Shown one piece after another: positions 35,712-45,135 of a stretch of DNA of 64,000 nt (positions within the stretch are counted from its first letter, which is position 1; each line of letters starts with the position of its first letter). This DNA is from Filimonas effusa (GTDB taxonomy: Bacteria; Bacteroidota; Bacteroidia; Chitinophagales; Chitinophagaceae): positions 1,364,001-1,428,000 of the forward strand of contig NZ_SDHZ01000002.1 in NCBI RefSeq assembly GCF_004118675.1, in the 5' to 3' direction. The notes under the pieces were generated by a model. It was given only the letters and a program-made list of their open reading frames with translations. It did not search any database and was not told the DNA's origin. A program made the translations under genes and the position numbers.

Positions 35712-38700
35712 ATGGTTATCAATACTTCACTGGACGATCGTTTGCACTGGTACAAGGATGCAATCATTTACGAGTTACATATCAAGGCGTTTTGCGATGG
35801 CAATGGTGATGGTATCGGCGACTTCGCCGGCCTCCTGCAAAAACTCGATTACCTGCAGGAACTGGGCGTAACAGCCATATGGCTACTCCCCTTCTACCCT
35901 TCTCCCCTGCGCGACGATGGCTACGATATAGCCGACTACTACAAGATCAATCCCTCTTACGGCACCATAGAACAGTTCAAAGAATTCCTCGACGCCGCAC
36001 ATGTACGCGGATTAAAGGTGATTACAGAACTGGTGCTCAATCATACTTCCGACCAGCACCCCTGGTTCCAACGCGCTCGTATGGCCCCAAAAGGCTCCCC
36101 CGAACGCGATTACTATGTATGGAGCGATGACCCCGGTAAATATGAAGATGTCCGCATCATCTTCCAGGATTTTGAAACCTCGAACTGGACATGGGACCCC
36201 ATTGCCCAACAATATTACTGGCACCGCTTTTTCCACCACCAGCCCGATCTCAACTACGATAGCCCCAACGTTCAACGCGAAGTGCTCGCCATCCTCGACT
36301 ACTGGTGCAAAATGGGTGTCGACGGCTTCCGCCTCGACGCCGTCCCCTATCTTTTTGAACGCGAAGGCACCAATGGCGAAAACCTGCCCGAAACGCATGC
36401 TTTCCTCAAGAAAATGCGCGCTTATATCGACGAACATTTCCCCGGCACGGTATTCCTTGCCGAAGCCAATATGTGGCCCGAAGACTCTGCCTCCTATTTC
36501 GGAGATGGCGATGAATGCCACATGAACTACCACTTCCCCGTAATGCCAAGGATGTTCATGTCGTTGCAAATGGAAGACCGCTATCCCATCACCGATATTT
36601 TCGATCAAACACCACCCATCCCCGATAGCTGCCAGTGGGCCATCTTCCTCCGCAACCACGACGAACTAACACTCGAAATGGTCACCGATGAAGAACGCGA
36701 CTATATGTATAAGGTCTATGCAAAAGACCCCAAAGCAAAGATCAACCTCGGCATCCGCCACCGCCTGGCACCACTACTCGATAACAACCTGCGGAAAATA
36801 GAATTGATGAACCTCCTGTTGTTCTCTCTCCCCGGTACACCCGTCATTTACTACGGCGACGAAATAGGAATGGGAGACAACTTCTATCTGGGCGACCGCG
36901 ACGGCGTACGAACCCCCATGCAATGGAGCGGCGACCGTAATGCCGGCTTCTCAACCGCTAACCCCCAGAAACTTTACCTGCCGCTGATCCTCGATCCGGA
37001 ATATAACTATGAGGCAGTGAATGTTGAAACACAACGCACTAATACTTCTTCGTTGTTCTGGTTCATGAAGCGCCTCATAAGTATGCGTAAACAGTTTAAA
37101 GCCTTTGGCAGGGGCGGCATGCGCTTCCTTGAGGTAGAGAACCCTAAAATAATGGCGTTCACCCGCAACTATGAAGATGAAACCCTCCTCATAGTTGTAA
37201 ACTTCTCCAAGTTCTCACAACCCGCCGAAGTAGACCTCCGCGATCATAAAGGTTATGTGCCAGTAGAAGTAGTAAGCAAAACCCGCTTCCCCGCTATAAA
37301 AGAAGATGGCCACTACTTCTTTACCATGAGCCCCTATGGCTTCCAGTGTTTTATTCTTGAAAAAGCACATCCCGAAGTCGACAAAAACGCACCATTACCG
37401 GTAGTAAGATTATCAGAATGGAGCGACCTCATATCTCCCGCCGGCCGCATGGAACTGGAGAAACGGATCCTGCCCAACTACCTGCCCAAAACCAAATGGT
37501 TTGGTGGCCGCGGCCGGCAGATCTATCGCGTCAGCATCACACGCCATGCAACAGTTCCTTTGTCAAAATCAAACGCCTACCTGCTCCTGGTAGAAGTCAC
37601 TTACCAAAGCGACCTTCCCGAAACCTACCAGCTGGCAATCAGCTTTGTAACAGGTGAAAACGCTTCAAAGCTCGCACACAACTGCCCCAATGCGGTAATG
37701 GCGCACGTAATAGCCGAAGACGATAAAGGCCTGCTTTGCGACGCTCTCTATACACATGAAGTACAACAACTGCTCTTCCATCATATCGCTGCCGATAAAC
37801 AGGTACCGGTGGAAAAAGGAACCCTCGAATTCCTTTGTACGCCCACGATAGAACGCTACGTACACGATTCTCTCGAAATAAAATCAAAGATCCACGCCTC
37901 AACCGAAGCCAATACCTCGGTTAATTACGATAGCCGCTATCTGTTGAAGATCTATCGTAAAGTAGACCAGGGCGCACACCCCGATCTCGAACTCACACGC
38001 TACCTCACCGAACAGGCACAGTTTGAATACGTCCCGCCCTACATGGGAGCCATTTTATGGAACGATGAACGCGGAAGTATGCTCCTCGGACTGTTACAGG
38101 TAATGGTAGAAAACCACGGCGATGGCCATAGCTATTTCCAGGAACGCCTGCGCAACTACATCGAACGTATCCTCGCACGCGACCGCAGCACGCTGCACCC
38201 CCAATCACGCGCCGGCCGCCTGGCCCGGCCGGCCGCCTTCGAAGAGCTCCCCGATGCAGTACAGGTACTGCTGGGAGGGCCCGCAGCAGAACAAAGCCGC
38301 TTACTGGGTATCCGCACCGGCCAAATGCACCTCGCCCTCAGCCAAGCCACCCATCCCGCCGAAATGGTAGCCGAAGAATTCTCGCTGCACTACCAGCGCT
38401 CTCTCTATTCTTCCATGCAATCTCTCGTCCGCGCCGCCTTCCAGGAAGTACAGCGGCAGCTGTCAACACTCGAAGGCGATGTCCGCGAACTAAGCATCGC
38501 CGTACTTAAACGCCGCGAACAATTACTCGCTTTACTCCGGCGCATCTACGATAAAAAACTCGACGTAACCAAGATCCGCATTCACGGCAACTATCACCTT
38601 GGCCAGATCCTGCTTACCGGTAAAGACCTCGCAGTAAAAGACTTCAGCGGCGACCCCTGGCGTTCACTCAGCGAACGCAGAATAAAACGCTCCCCGTTAC

Positions 38701-39032
38701 GCGACATAGCATCCATGGTAAGCAGCTTCTATTATACGGCTTACGAAGGCTTTAAAGACCAGCCCGAACTGGCCGCATTTGCCCCCTATTGGGCATATCA
38801 CCAGGCCGGCTTCTTCGTACGCGCCTACCTCGAAACGGTAGAAGACGCCTCCTTCATCCCCAATAACCTCCGTGAACTGGAAATGATGATCCACACCTAC
38901 CTCATACAACGGGCAATGCACGACCTGGCCTGGAATATCGTCCACCAGCCCCAACGCGCAATTGTCCCACTTATGATCACAAAAGCAGTCGTAGACGAAT
39001 CATTGGAGAATAGCAAGATCTCTGAACAATAA
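35712..39032 (+). CDS. treS: Maltose alpha-D-glucosyltransferase (trehalose synthase) fused to maltokinase
   Basis: A 1106-aa fusion. Residues 1-555 are GH13 trehalose synthase, which interconverts maltose and trehalose. The catalytic set is Asp209 ([12 protein letters not shown]), Glu251 ([11 protein letters not shown]) and Asp317 ([11 protein letters not shown]). After the GH13 C-terminal beta domain, residues about 575-1106 are a maltokinase (Pep2/Mak) with [10 protein letters not shown] near its start and the kinase loop at 957-980. This loop reads [10 protein letters not shown] where most family members have HGD (Asn960), while Asp977 in VKDFSGDPW is kept. Maltose 1-phosphate would feed the GlgE route to alpha-glucan, but no glgE, glgB or treZ is in the window. 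Confidence 0.93.
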   Translation: MVINTSLDDRLHWYKDAIIYELHIKAFCDGNGDGIGDFAGLLQKLDYLQELGVTAIWLLPFYPSPLRDDGYDIADYYKINPSYGTIEQFKEFLDAAHVRGLKVITELVLNHTSDQHPWFQRARMAPKGSPERDYYVWSDDPGKYEDVRIIFQDFETSNWTWDPIAQQYYWHRFFHHQPDLNYDSPNVQREVLAILDYWCKMGVDGFRLDAVPYLFEREGTNGENLPETHAFLKKMRAYIDEHFPGTVFLAEANMWPEDSASYFGDGDECHMNYHFPVMPRMFMSLQMEDRYPITDIFDQTPPIPDSCQWAIFLRNHDELTLEMVTDEERDYMYKVYAKDPKAKINLGIRHRLAPLLDNNLRKIELMNLLLFSLPGTPVIYYGDEIGMGDNFYLGDRDGVRTPMQWSGDRNAGFSTANPQKLYLPLILDPEYNYEAVNVETQRTNTSSLFWFMKRLISMRKQFKAFGRGGMRFLEVENPKIMAFTRNYEDETLLIVVNFSKFSQPAEVDLRDHKGYVPVEVVSKTRFPAIKEDGHYFFTMSPYGFQCFILEKAHPEVDKNAPLPVVRLSEWSDLISPAGRMELEKRILPNYLPKTKWFGGRGRQIYRVSITRHATVPLSKSNAYLLLVEVTYQSDLPETYQLAISFVTGENASKLAHNCPNAVMAHVIAEDDKGLLCDALYTHEVQQLLFHHIAADKQVPVEKGTLEFLCTPTIERYVHDSLEIKSKIHASTEANTSVNYDSRYLLKIYRKVDQGAHPDLELTRYLTEQAQFEYVPPYMGAILWNDERGSMLLGLLQVMVENHGDGHSYFQERLRNYIERILARDRSTLHPQSRAGRLARPAAFEELPDAVQVLLGGPAAEQSRLLGIRTGQMHLALSQATHPAEMVAEEFSLHYQRSLYSSMQSLVRAAFQEVQRQLSTLEGDVRELSIAVLKRREQLLALLRRIYDKKLDVTKIRIHGNYHLGQILLTGKDLAVKDFSGDPWRSLSERRIKRSPLRDIASMVSSFYYTAYEGFKDQPELAAFAPYWAYHQAGFFVRAYLETVEDASFIPNNLRELEMMIHTYLIQRAMHDLAWNIVHQPQRAIVPLMITKAVVDESLENSKISEQ

Positions 39033-39077
39033 CCCCCCCGTCCACAAAATCAAAAACAGATCGTATATTGCACACAC

Positions 39078-39105
39078 AGCCCCGGAAAGGTTATTTCCCG
39101 GGGCT
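39078..39105 (+). terminator. Hairpin after treS
   Basis: Arms AGCCCCGG and CCGGGGCT (8 bp, extended by AAA/TTT around a one-base bulge) end 73 bp after the treS stop and are followed by GTTTA. Position and GC-rich stem fit a transcription terminator; the T tract is short. Confidence 0.6.
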
Positions 39106-39246
39106 GTTTACGTTCAACAACACAGCCATTCTCCTCTCTCACAAGTAATCTGCCACATCTACGAAAAAGTACGCTTTATATACGGGTATTAAACGAGTCT
39201 TCAACCTGCCATAGTCCTCCCCCAAACCACCACCCCTCCATTCCAC

Positions 39247-39285
39247 AAAAAAACGAAGGCGCCCCATGCTGCCATGAGACGCCTT
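39247..39285 (-). terminator. Strong intrinsic terminator of the ankyrin gene
   Basis: On the minus strand a 13-bp stem (two G-U pairs) closes on the tetraloop GCAG and is followed by C-G then seven T (39253-39247). It lies about 70 bp beyond the ankyrin gene stop. This is a textbook Rho-independent signal. Confidence 0.82.
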
Positions 39286-39356
39286 AAACGGATAATTGGA
39301 TAAAACGGGGACTCTTTAATAATTCCGCTCTCTCGGAGAACGTTATTACAATCATT

Positions 39357-39875
39357 TTATTTTAATAATGCTACAACGGGCTGGTATTGCTCATCAACAG
39401 CATAATCTAAAGCTGTGCGACCAGCATTGTCTTTCAGCTTCTTGTTGGCGCCTTTGTCCAGCAATAGCTTCACAATTTCTTCTTTTCCAAAGGTGGCGGC
39501 AATGGTTAAAGCAGTAGCGCCCATATTGTTCTTGATATTCGTACGGGCACCGGCGTTTAAAAGCAGGTTTACCATAGATGTATTGCCTCTCAGAACCGCG
39601 TTCATGAGAGCAGTGTTTCCCATCTCGTCTTGTTTGTCAGGATTAGCACCTTGTTGTAACAGCAAACGGGCAGATGATACTTCAGCGTTTCCTGCTGCGG
39701 TCATCAAAAGTGTCGTTCCGCTGGTTGTTGCGTAATTTACACTCAGACCCGACTTAATGCAAAGGTTCAGTGTTGTTGTGTCATTCGTTCGTACGGCAGT
39801 GAATACTCCCGGTTCCTGGCTAATGCCTGCTACAGTGAACAAACTGCACAGGGCGACCATAGCAAAAGCTTTCAT
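39357..39875 (-). CDS. Exported ankyrin-repeat protein
   Basis: A 172-aa protein with a signal peptide (MKAFAMVALCSLFTVAGISQ) and about four ankyrin repeats covering the rest. TSGTTLLMTAAGNAEVSSAR, DEMGNTALMNAVLRGNTSMV and NNMGATALTIAATFGKEEIV are three clear units. Ankyrin repeats bind protein partners. In bacteria, short periplasmic forms are often linked to catalase or stress functions, but nothing here shows the partner. A single-gene transcript is likely, with its own terminator downstream. Confidence 0.88.
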   Translation of the reverse strand: MKAFAMVALCSLFTVAGISQEPGVFTAVRTNDTTTLNLCIKSGLSVNYATTSGTTLLMTAAGNAEVSSARLLLQQGANPDKQDEMGNTALMNAVLRGNTSMVNLLLNAGARTNIKNNMGATALTIAATFGKEEIVKLLLDKGANKKLKDNAGRTALDYAVDEQYQPVVALLK

Positions 39876-40022
39876 GGATAATCGGATTTAATTGATAACT
39901 AATGTATTAACTGCACGGACACTAATCTGTTCATTCTGTTCAGAAACATCCGTGCTGCATAGATACGAAATAAAAGACTACTAAGATGTTTTAGCAGGGA
40001 TTAATAAATCATAAACAACCTT

Positions 40023-40057
40023 AAAACCGCATAAAACATGCAGTTTAATGCGGTTTT
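40023..40057. terminator. Bidirectional-type hairpin after the phytochrome operon
   Basis: Perfect 10-bp arms AAAACCGCAT and ATGCGGTTTT enclose a 15-nt loop that can extend the stem with AAA/TTT. T runs lie on both sides, so either strand could terminate. It is 130 bp beyond the stop of the response-regulator gene, the last of the phytochrome operon. The rest of the gap 39876-40188 shows no gene. Confidence 0.65.
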
Positions 40058-40188
40058 GTCCCGTTTTGGGATGGCTTTCTTTAAGAAATGGGAAAAAACT
40101 AAATGTATAAACATACACTTTTGAGCAGGCTATACATATCAGTGTGCAAACGACACTTTAACAGGCTTTTTTAAAAGTTTTTTTTCAT

Positions 40189-40608
40189 TCACCCCGCTAC
40201 AGGCGACGCAACCTCTACATCAAGAAAGAATTTGACCATTTCAATATACTCTTCGTACGAATTGGGCTTGGCAATGATAGAGCTGGCGCCAAGCTTTTCA
40301 CACTCCTCCATAAATGGAGTGTCATTATATGTAGAATAAATAATAACGGTAATGCTCTTATAACGCTGGCTGCTCTTAAGATAATGAAGCGCCTGCTTGC
40401 CATTCATCTTGGGCATATTATGATCCAGAATGATAAGATTGGGAAGAGCGCTGTCCTCATGGATGCGGTTCAGAAAATCAATGACCTCCAGGCCATTCTC
40501 CACCACATCAAGCGCCGCATTCGTACGCCCAAGCTGATCAAATACCTGCGTAAAGATCAAACGGTCATCCCCGTCATCATCTGCTAATAAGATTTTTCTT
40601 CTCACCAT
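40189..40608 (-). CDS. Single-domain response regulator of the phytochrome operon
   Basis: A 139-aa receiver-only protein of the Rcp1/CheY type. LLADDDGDDRLIFTQVF gives the acidic pocket, Asp62 in LIILDHNMPKMNG is the phospho-acceptor, and the conserved Thr/Ser and Lys lie in IYSTYND and IIAKPNS. It begins 21 bp after the stop of the CheB/CheR histidine kinase, like the small receiver that follows cyanobacterial phytochrome genes. It should take the phosphate from that kinase. No output domain; its target is unknown. Confidence 0.9.
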   Translation of the reverse strand: MVRRKILLADDDGDDRLIFTQVFDQLGRTNAALDVVENGLEVIDFLNRIHEDSALPNLIILDHNMPKMNGKQALHYLKSSQRYKSITVIIYSTYNDTPFMEECEKLGASSIIAKPNSYEEYIEMVKFFLDVEVASPVAG

Positions 40609-40629
40609 AACTAAAGTCTTTTAGTTAGC

Positions 40630-43600
40630 TCATCCCTGGGTTTCTTCCGTTTGCTTTACAGGCAAAATAATGGTAAAGATAGCCCCGTCTCCATCAAAGC
40701 TGTCAGCTGTGATCAGTCCTTTATGCTTATCGATGATTTTCTTCGTGATAGCGAGCCCTATGCCGCTACCCTCGAATTTGTCTTTGGAGTGCAGGCGTTG
40801 AAACAGTGTAAAGATGGTATTTTTAAACTGTTCATCAAAGCCAATTCCGTTGTCTTTAACGGTTATTCTGCAAAAAGGCCCCTTTTCTATGGCAACACTG
40901 TTAAACGATCTGTCTCGTATATAACAAACATCAATATCTATAACAGGCTGTTTGCCGGGATGTACAAACTTTAAAGAGTTACTGATGAGATTTTGAAAAA
41001 CCTGCCTTATCTGGCCCGGAATTACTTCTATCGTTGGCAACGGACGAATAATATTCACCGCCGCATTCTTTTCAAGGATCGTGATCTCCAGATCATCGAG
41101 AATAGCCTCTATAATAGTGTTCAGATTCGTAGCCTCAAAATGATAACTGCTGGCAGAAAGACGGGAGAAATTGAGTATATCAGTAATAAGCGACCGCATT
41201 CTGACCGAAGCATTCAACACCCTGTCAAGGTAATCCTTGGCACTGTCGTCAAGCTCACCGGCATACCTGTCCCTTATAAGCTTGCTGAACATATGGATCT
41301 TCCGCAACGGCTCCTGCAGGTCATGAGAAGCCACCGAAGCAAATTGCTGCAGGTCATTATTACTGTTTTCTAGCTCCACATTCGTTTTCTTCAACTCTGC
41401 CGTACGCTGGTTCACCTTCTGTTCCAATACCTCGTTCACCACTTTCTGCTCATGTATATCCGTGCAGGTGATCACCCAGTCCTCTATACGTTTGTGATTG
41501 TCTTTCCGCGACTTCGCGCTCAGCAGGTTCCAGTGATAACTGCCGTCAGCAAGACGTAAGCGTATCTCCAGACTGAAATCGCCACCCGTAATATTGCCGA
41601 TATCCCACTCCCTGTTCAATGCCGAAAGATCTTCGTTATGAATACACTGCATCCACCTTCCCTGGAGCGCCGCTTCCGAAGGTATGCCCGTATAAACTTC
41701 AAACTGGCTGTTCACAAACTCCACTTCCTTATCGGCATTGGCCGTTAAAATAACAAGCGGCATCGACTCCGCCATGAACTTACGGCGCGCAATATTATTC
41801 GCAAGCTCCTCCTCGGCAATCTTCAGATCCGTAACATCAAGCATCGACCCCAGCATACGGTAAGGCGTATTAAACTCATCATGTAATACATACGCCCTGT
41901 CAAGAATATACGCATATTCCCCGTCAGCCTTCCTGAAACGGTATTCCGCCGACCACTGGTTTTCACTGCTGTTGATGGCCGCATAAACACTCTTGCTTAC
42001 AGCCGCCTGCTCATCCGGATGTATATTGTTAAGCCAGAAAGCACGCGTATAATTCCCCTCCGGGTAACCAAACATCGCAAAGAAAGAATCACTCCACCAA
42101 ACATTATTGTTCACAAAATCCCAGTCCCATATCGCATCATTGGTAGCCTGCGATACCAGCCGGAAACGCTCCTCACTTGCCGACAACTCGCGCGTACGCT
42201 CCACCACCTTGTTCTCAAGATCGGCATTCAGCTTCTTAAGATGCTCTTTAACCGTAATAAGCTCATTGAAGTTCTTCCGCAGCTTCTGCTCCGCCTGCTT
42301 CTTGCCGCTTACATCCGCATAGGTTGCTACCAGCCCGTCCATCATCTTCACCGCAGTAACCTCGTACCACACATTGGTATCCGCAACATATACATCCTCA
42401 TGAAGCGATACATCCTGCTGCACCACCTTCACAAACTTCTCGTATAAACCACCCGCCGCAAGTATGCCCGCTTCTTTCTTGAACGACTTCCCTATAAAAT
42501 CGCCCTGCTCCTGGTCAAGAAATTCCTGCGTGGCATGATTGGCTGTATGAAAAACAAAATCAACTATCTTATGATCAGCATCGCGCACCGTCTTGAACGC
42601 GATAATCGCATTGCGGCTTGAATTGAAAATGCCACGGATGATATTGTTCAGATCAGTTATGGCAGTAACATCTACAAAAGCAATAATAACACCTCCCCTG
42701 TTGCCATCCTGCTTCAGGTAAGGCATCATACGTATAAGCAGGTTCTTACCATTCAGCAGTTGTACCTCCTTTTCAACAGTGATCCCCTTGGCCATCACCA
42801 TATGCGCATCCTTTACCAGGTCATCATACCTGATATTGGTCGATATATGACTGATCGGCCGCCCAATATCCGTCTCTATAAAATTGATCATACGCACCGA
42901 AGCAGGATTGAACTTCCTGATCAGCAACGCCTCATCCAAAAACACCTGCCCTATATCCGAACTCCTGAAATAATTATTAAGATCATCGTTCAGCTCAATC
43001 AGCTCCTTGATCTTGAGCTGATGCTCCGTATTAAGGGTATGCAATTCTTCATTCAAAGACTGCAGCTCTTCATTGCTCGACTGTAACTCTTCATTGGCCG
43101 ACAATAGCTCTTCATTACTGGATTGTAACTCCTCATTGGCAGTTTCCAAACCCTCCACCGCCATCTGCAGGCTTAACTTCGTTTCCTGTAATTCCGCTTC
43201 CAGGTCGGCAACATATTCTCCATGCAGCACAGAACTGTCAGGCTGCGGCAACTGTACATCCTGCCCGCCATTATCATCATGCGATGCAATGCCAAGCACA
43301 ACCAATGTATAAGGCTTGTCATTACCCGCAGGCTTTATCACCGCATTAAGCGACATCGGTTTGCCCTTCTGGCGAAACTTGATATGCTTAAGCACCACCT
43401 TCGACTCCTTACGCCAGGCATCCTTGATCGCTATATTAAGCGTCACCGACAACTCCTGCGGCAGCATCTTCAGCAGGTTCAGCTTTAAACTCTTCTTGGG
43501 AAGACTTAGCAGGCTCTCGAAATTACCCGCTGTCTCTTTTATCTCATACTGACTGTCAATGTAAAACGCAGCATAGTCAAGCTCCTCAGCCATGGCCGCC

Positions 43601-45135
43601 TGGAAATCATCTGCAAGCCCCGACCTGCTCTTTACCACGTCCCTGCTGCTGCGCTGCTGCTTAACATTATCCTGGAGCGGGCTCTGCTGCAGGCTTTGGT
43701 AAAGCATATTGCCATTATAGCGCGACGCCCCGGTCTTACGATAGATCTTCCATTTACCACTTATCTCCGTCACCGCATCCTTGATACCGGCAACACTTTC
43801 ACTGGCGCCAAGCAGCAAATAACCATTTTGCTTAAGCGAAAAAACCAAAACAGACAGCACCTTCTGCTGTAATACCGCATCCATATAAATGAGCATATTA
43901 CGGCAGCTCGCAAAATCATTCTTTATGAAAGGCGGGTCTTTAATAATATTATGCCGCGCAAATACGATCTGCTTGCGCAGGCGCGGGATAATAGTATAAC
44001 CGGAATGATCTCTTATAAAATAGCGCGAAAGTGTCGCCGCCTGAATATCCTTTTCAATACTAAAAGGATACTTGCCACGGGCCGCTATTTCAATATGCGA
44101 CTCGTCCATATCGGTGGCAAAGATCTTGACCTCTACATCCAGCTGCTTTTCCTGTAAATGTTTATCAAACAAAATGGCCACAGAATAAGCCTCTTCGCCC
44201 GTACTGCAGGCCGCAATCCATATCTTGATCGTATCCCCCGTTTTCTTGCCTTCCACAATAGCAGGAACGATCTTCTGCTCCAGTATCTCGTAAGCAGGCG
44301 TGTCCCTGAAAAACCGGGTAACTCCTATCAGGAAATCCTTGCCCAGTTGTTTTACCTCCTCAGGGTTCTCTTTCAGAAAACCGATATAATCTGCAAGTTT
44401 GGTAAAACTATGCTGCGCCATCCGGCGCGAAATACGGCGGATGATGGTAGGCGTTTTATAATAATGAAAATCCTGCCCCCTTTCATGATGAATAAGATTG
44501 AAAATCTCTTCCAGCTGCGCATCATCAACCTCTTCCTTATTCAGCAGGTCTAAAGGCTGCCCCTTTATATAACTGAACATGGCCTGCGGCATGGCAGGCG
44601 GCGTAAGCACCAGGTCCGCATTACCCGAAGAGATCGCACTATTGGGCATACCATCAAAACGCGCAGATCCAGGCTCCTGAACTATCACCATGCCCCCCTG
44701 CGCCTTAATGGCTTCAATACCACGGGTGCCGTCAGTTCCTGTACCGGAAAGAATAATAGCGATAGCCTTATCCCCCTTCTCCTCTGCCAACGTATATAAA
44801 AAGGTGTCTATAGCCGTATTTGGCGCTTTAATATGTGCCTTTTCAGCCAGTATAAGCTTGCTGCGCCTTATCGTCATCACCTTGTTGTTCGGGATAACGT
44901 AAATGCAGTTCTTCTGAACGACCATCTCATTCTCAGCTTCAAAGACTTTCATATGGGTATGTCTCGAAACCAGGTCAACCAGCAGACTTTTATAATCCGG
45001 CGAAAGATGCTGAATAATAACAAAGGAAATGTTCGTCGACTCGGGCATATGGTCAAAGAATTCATGGATGGCCTCTAACCCACCTGCCGACGCACCTATA
45101 GCAACAATAAAATGTTTATCGGTTAATTTACTCAC
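40630..45135 (-). CDS. CheB-CheR-PAS histidine kinase fusion
   Basis: A 1501-aa cytoplasmic fusion. Residues 1-190 are a CheB methylesterase-like domain with Ser16 (IGASAGG), His43 (IIQHLSP) and an Asp in SGTGTDGTRG. Residues about 205-470 are a CheR methyltransferase-like domain (FLIGVTRFFRD; IWIAACSTGEEAYS binds SAM). A coiled coil of repeated NEELxSxNEELQ lies near 650-715. Several PAS domains follow (CheR-PAS, then two with PAC motifs near 990-1230). The HisKA domain has His1271 (FASVASHDLQEPLRK) and the HATPase has GSGIGLAITKKII. No chemoreceptor or flagellar gene is near, so true chemotaxis is doubtful. It overlaps the phytochrome gene by 4 bp, so the two should be coupled. Confidence 0.9.
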   Translation of the reverse strand: MSKLTDKHFIVAIGASAGGLEAIHEFFDHMPESTNISFVIIQHLSPDYKSLLVDLVSRHTHMKVFEAENEMVVQKNCIYVIPNNKVMTIRRSKLILAEKAHIKAPNTAIDTFLYTLAEEKGDKAIAIILSGTGTDGTRGIEAIKAQGGMVIVQEPGSARFDGMPNSAISSGNADLVLTPPAMPQAMFSYIKGQPLDLLNKEEVDDAQLEEIFNLIHHERGQDFHYYKTPTIIRRISRRMAQHSFTKLADYIGFLKENPEEVKQLGKDFLIGVTRFFRDTPAYEILEQKIVPAIVEGKKTGDTIKIWIAACSTGEEAYSVAILFDKHLQEKQLDVEVKIFATDMDESHIEIAARGKYPFSIEKDIQAATLSRYFIRDHSGYTIIPRLRKQIVFARHNIIKDPPFIKNDFASCRNMLIYMDAVLQQKVLSVLVFSLKQNGYLLLGASESVAGIKDAVTEISGKWKIYRKTGASRYNGNMLYQSLQQSPLQDNVKQQRSSRDVVKSRSGLADDFQAAMAEELDYAAFYIDSQYEIKETAGNFESLLSLPKKSLKLNLLKMLPQELSVTLNIAIKDAWRKESKVVLKHIKFRQKGKPMSLNAVIKPAGNDKPYTLVVLGIASHDDNGGQDVQLPQPDSSVLHGEYVADLEAELQETKLSLQMAVEGLETANEELQSSNEELLSANEELQSSNEELQSLNEELHTLNTEHQLKIKELIELNDDLNNYFRSSDIGQVFLDEALLIRKFNPASVRMINFIETDIGRPISHISTNIRYDDLVKDAHMVMAKGITVEKEVQLLNGKNLLIRMMPYLKQDGNRGGVIIAFVDVTAITDLNNIIRGIFNSSRNAIIAFKTVRDADHKIVDFVFHTANHATQEFLDQEQGDFIGKSFKKEAGILAAGGLYEKFVKVVQQDVSLHEDVYVADTNVWYEVTAVKMMDGLVATYADVSGKKQAEQKLRKNFNELITVKEHLKKLNADLENKVVERTRELSASEERFRLVSQATNDAIWDWDFVNNNVWWSDSFFAMFGYPEGNYTRAFWLNNIHPDEQAAVSKSVYAAINSSENQWSAEYRFRKADGEYAYILDRAYVLHDEFNTPYRMLGSMLDVTDLKIAEEELANNIARRKFMAESMPLVILTANADKEVEFVNSQFEVYTGIPSEAALQGRWMQCIHNEDLSALNREWDIGNITGGDFSLEIRLRLADGSYHWNLLSAKSRKDNHKRIEDWVITCTDIHEQKVVNEVLEQKVNQRTAELKKTNVELENSNNDLQQFASVASHDLQEPLRKIHMFSKLIRDRYAGELDDSAKDYLDRVLNASVRMRSLITDILNFSRLSASSYHFEATNLNTIIEAILDDLEITILEKNAAVNIIRPLPTIEVIPGQIRQVFQNLISNSLKFVHPGKQPVIDIDVCYIRDRSFNSVAIEKGPFCRITVKDNGIGFDEQFKNTIFTLFQRLHSKDKFEGSGIGLAITKKIIDKHKGLITADSFDGDGAIFTIILPVKQTEETQG

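Noticed and set aside
36012-36659. A 215-codon minus-strand frame
   Set aside because: It is antisense to the catalytic core of trehalose synthase; codon-bias shadow.
42019-42447. A 142-codon plus-strand frame
   Set aside because: Antisense to the PAS region of the CheB-CheR kinase; no independent support.
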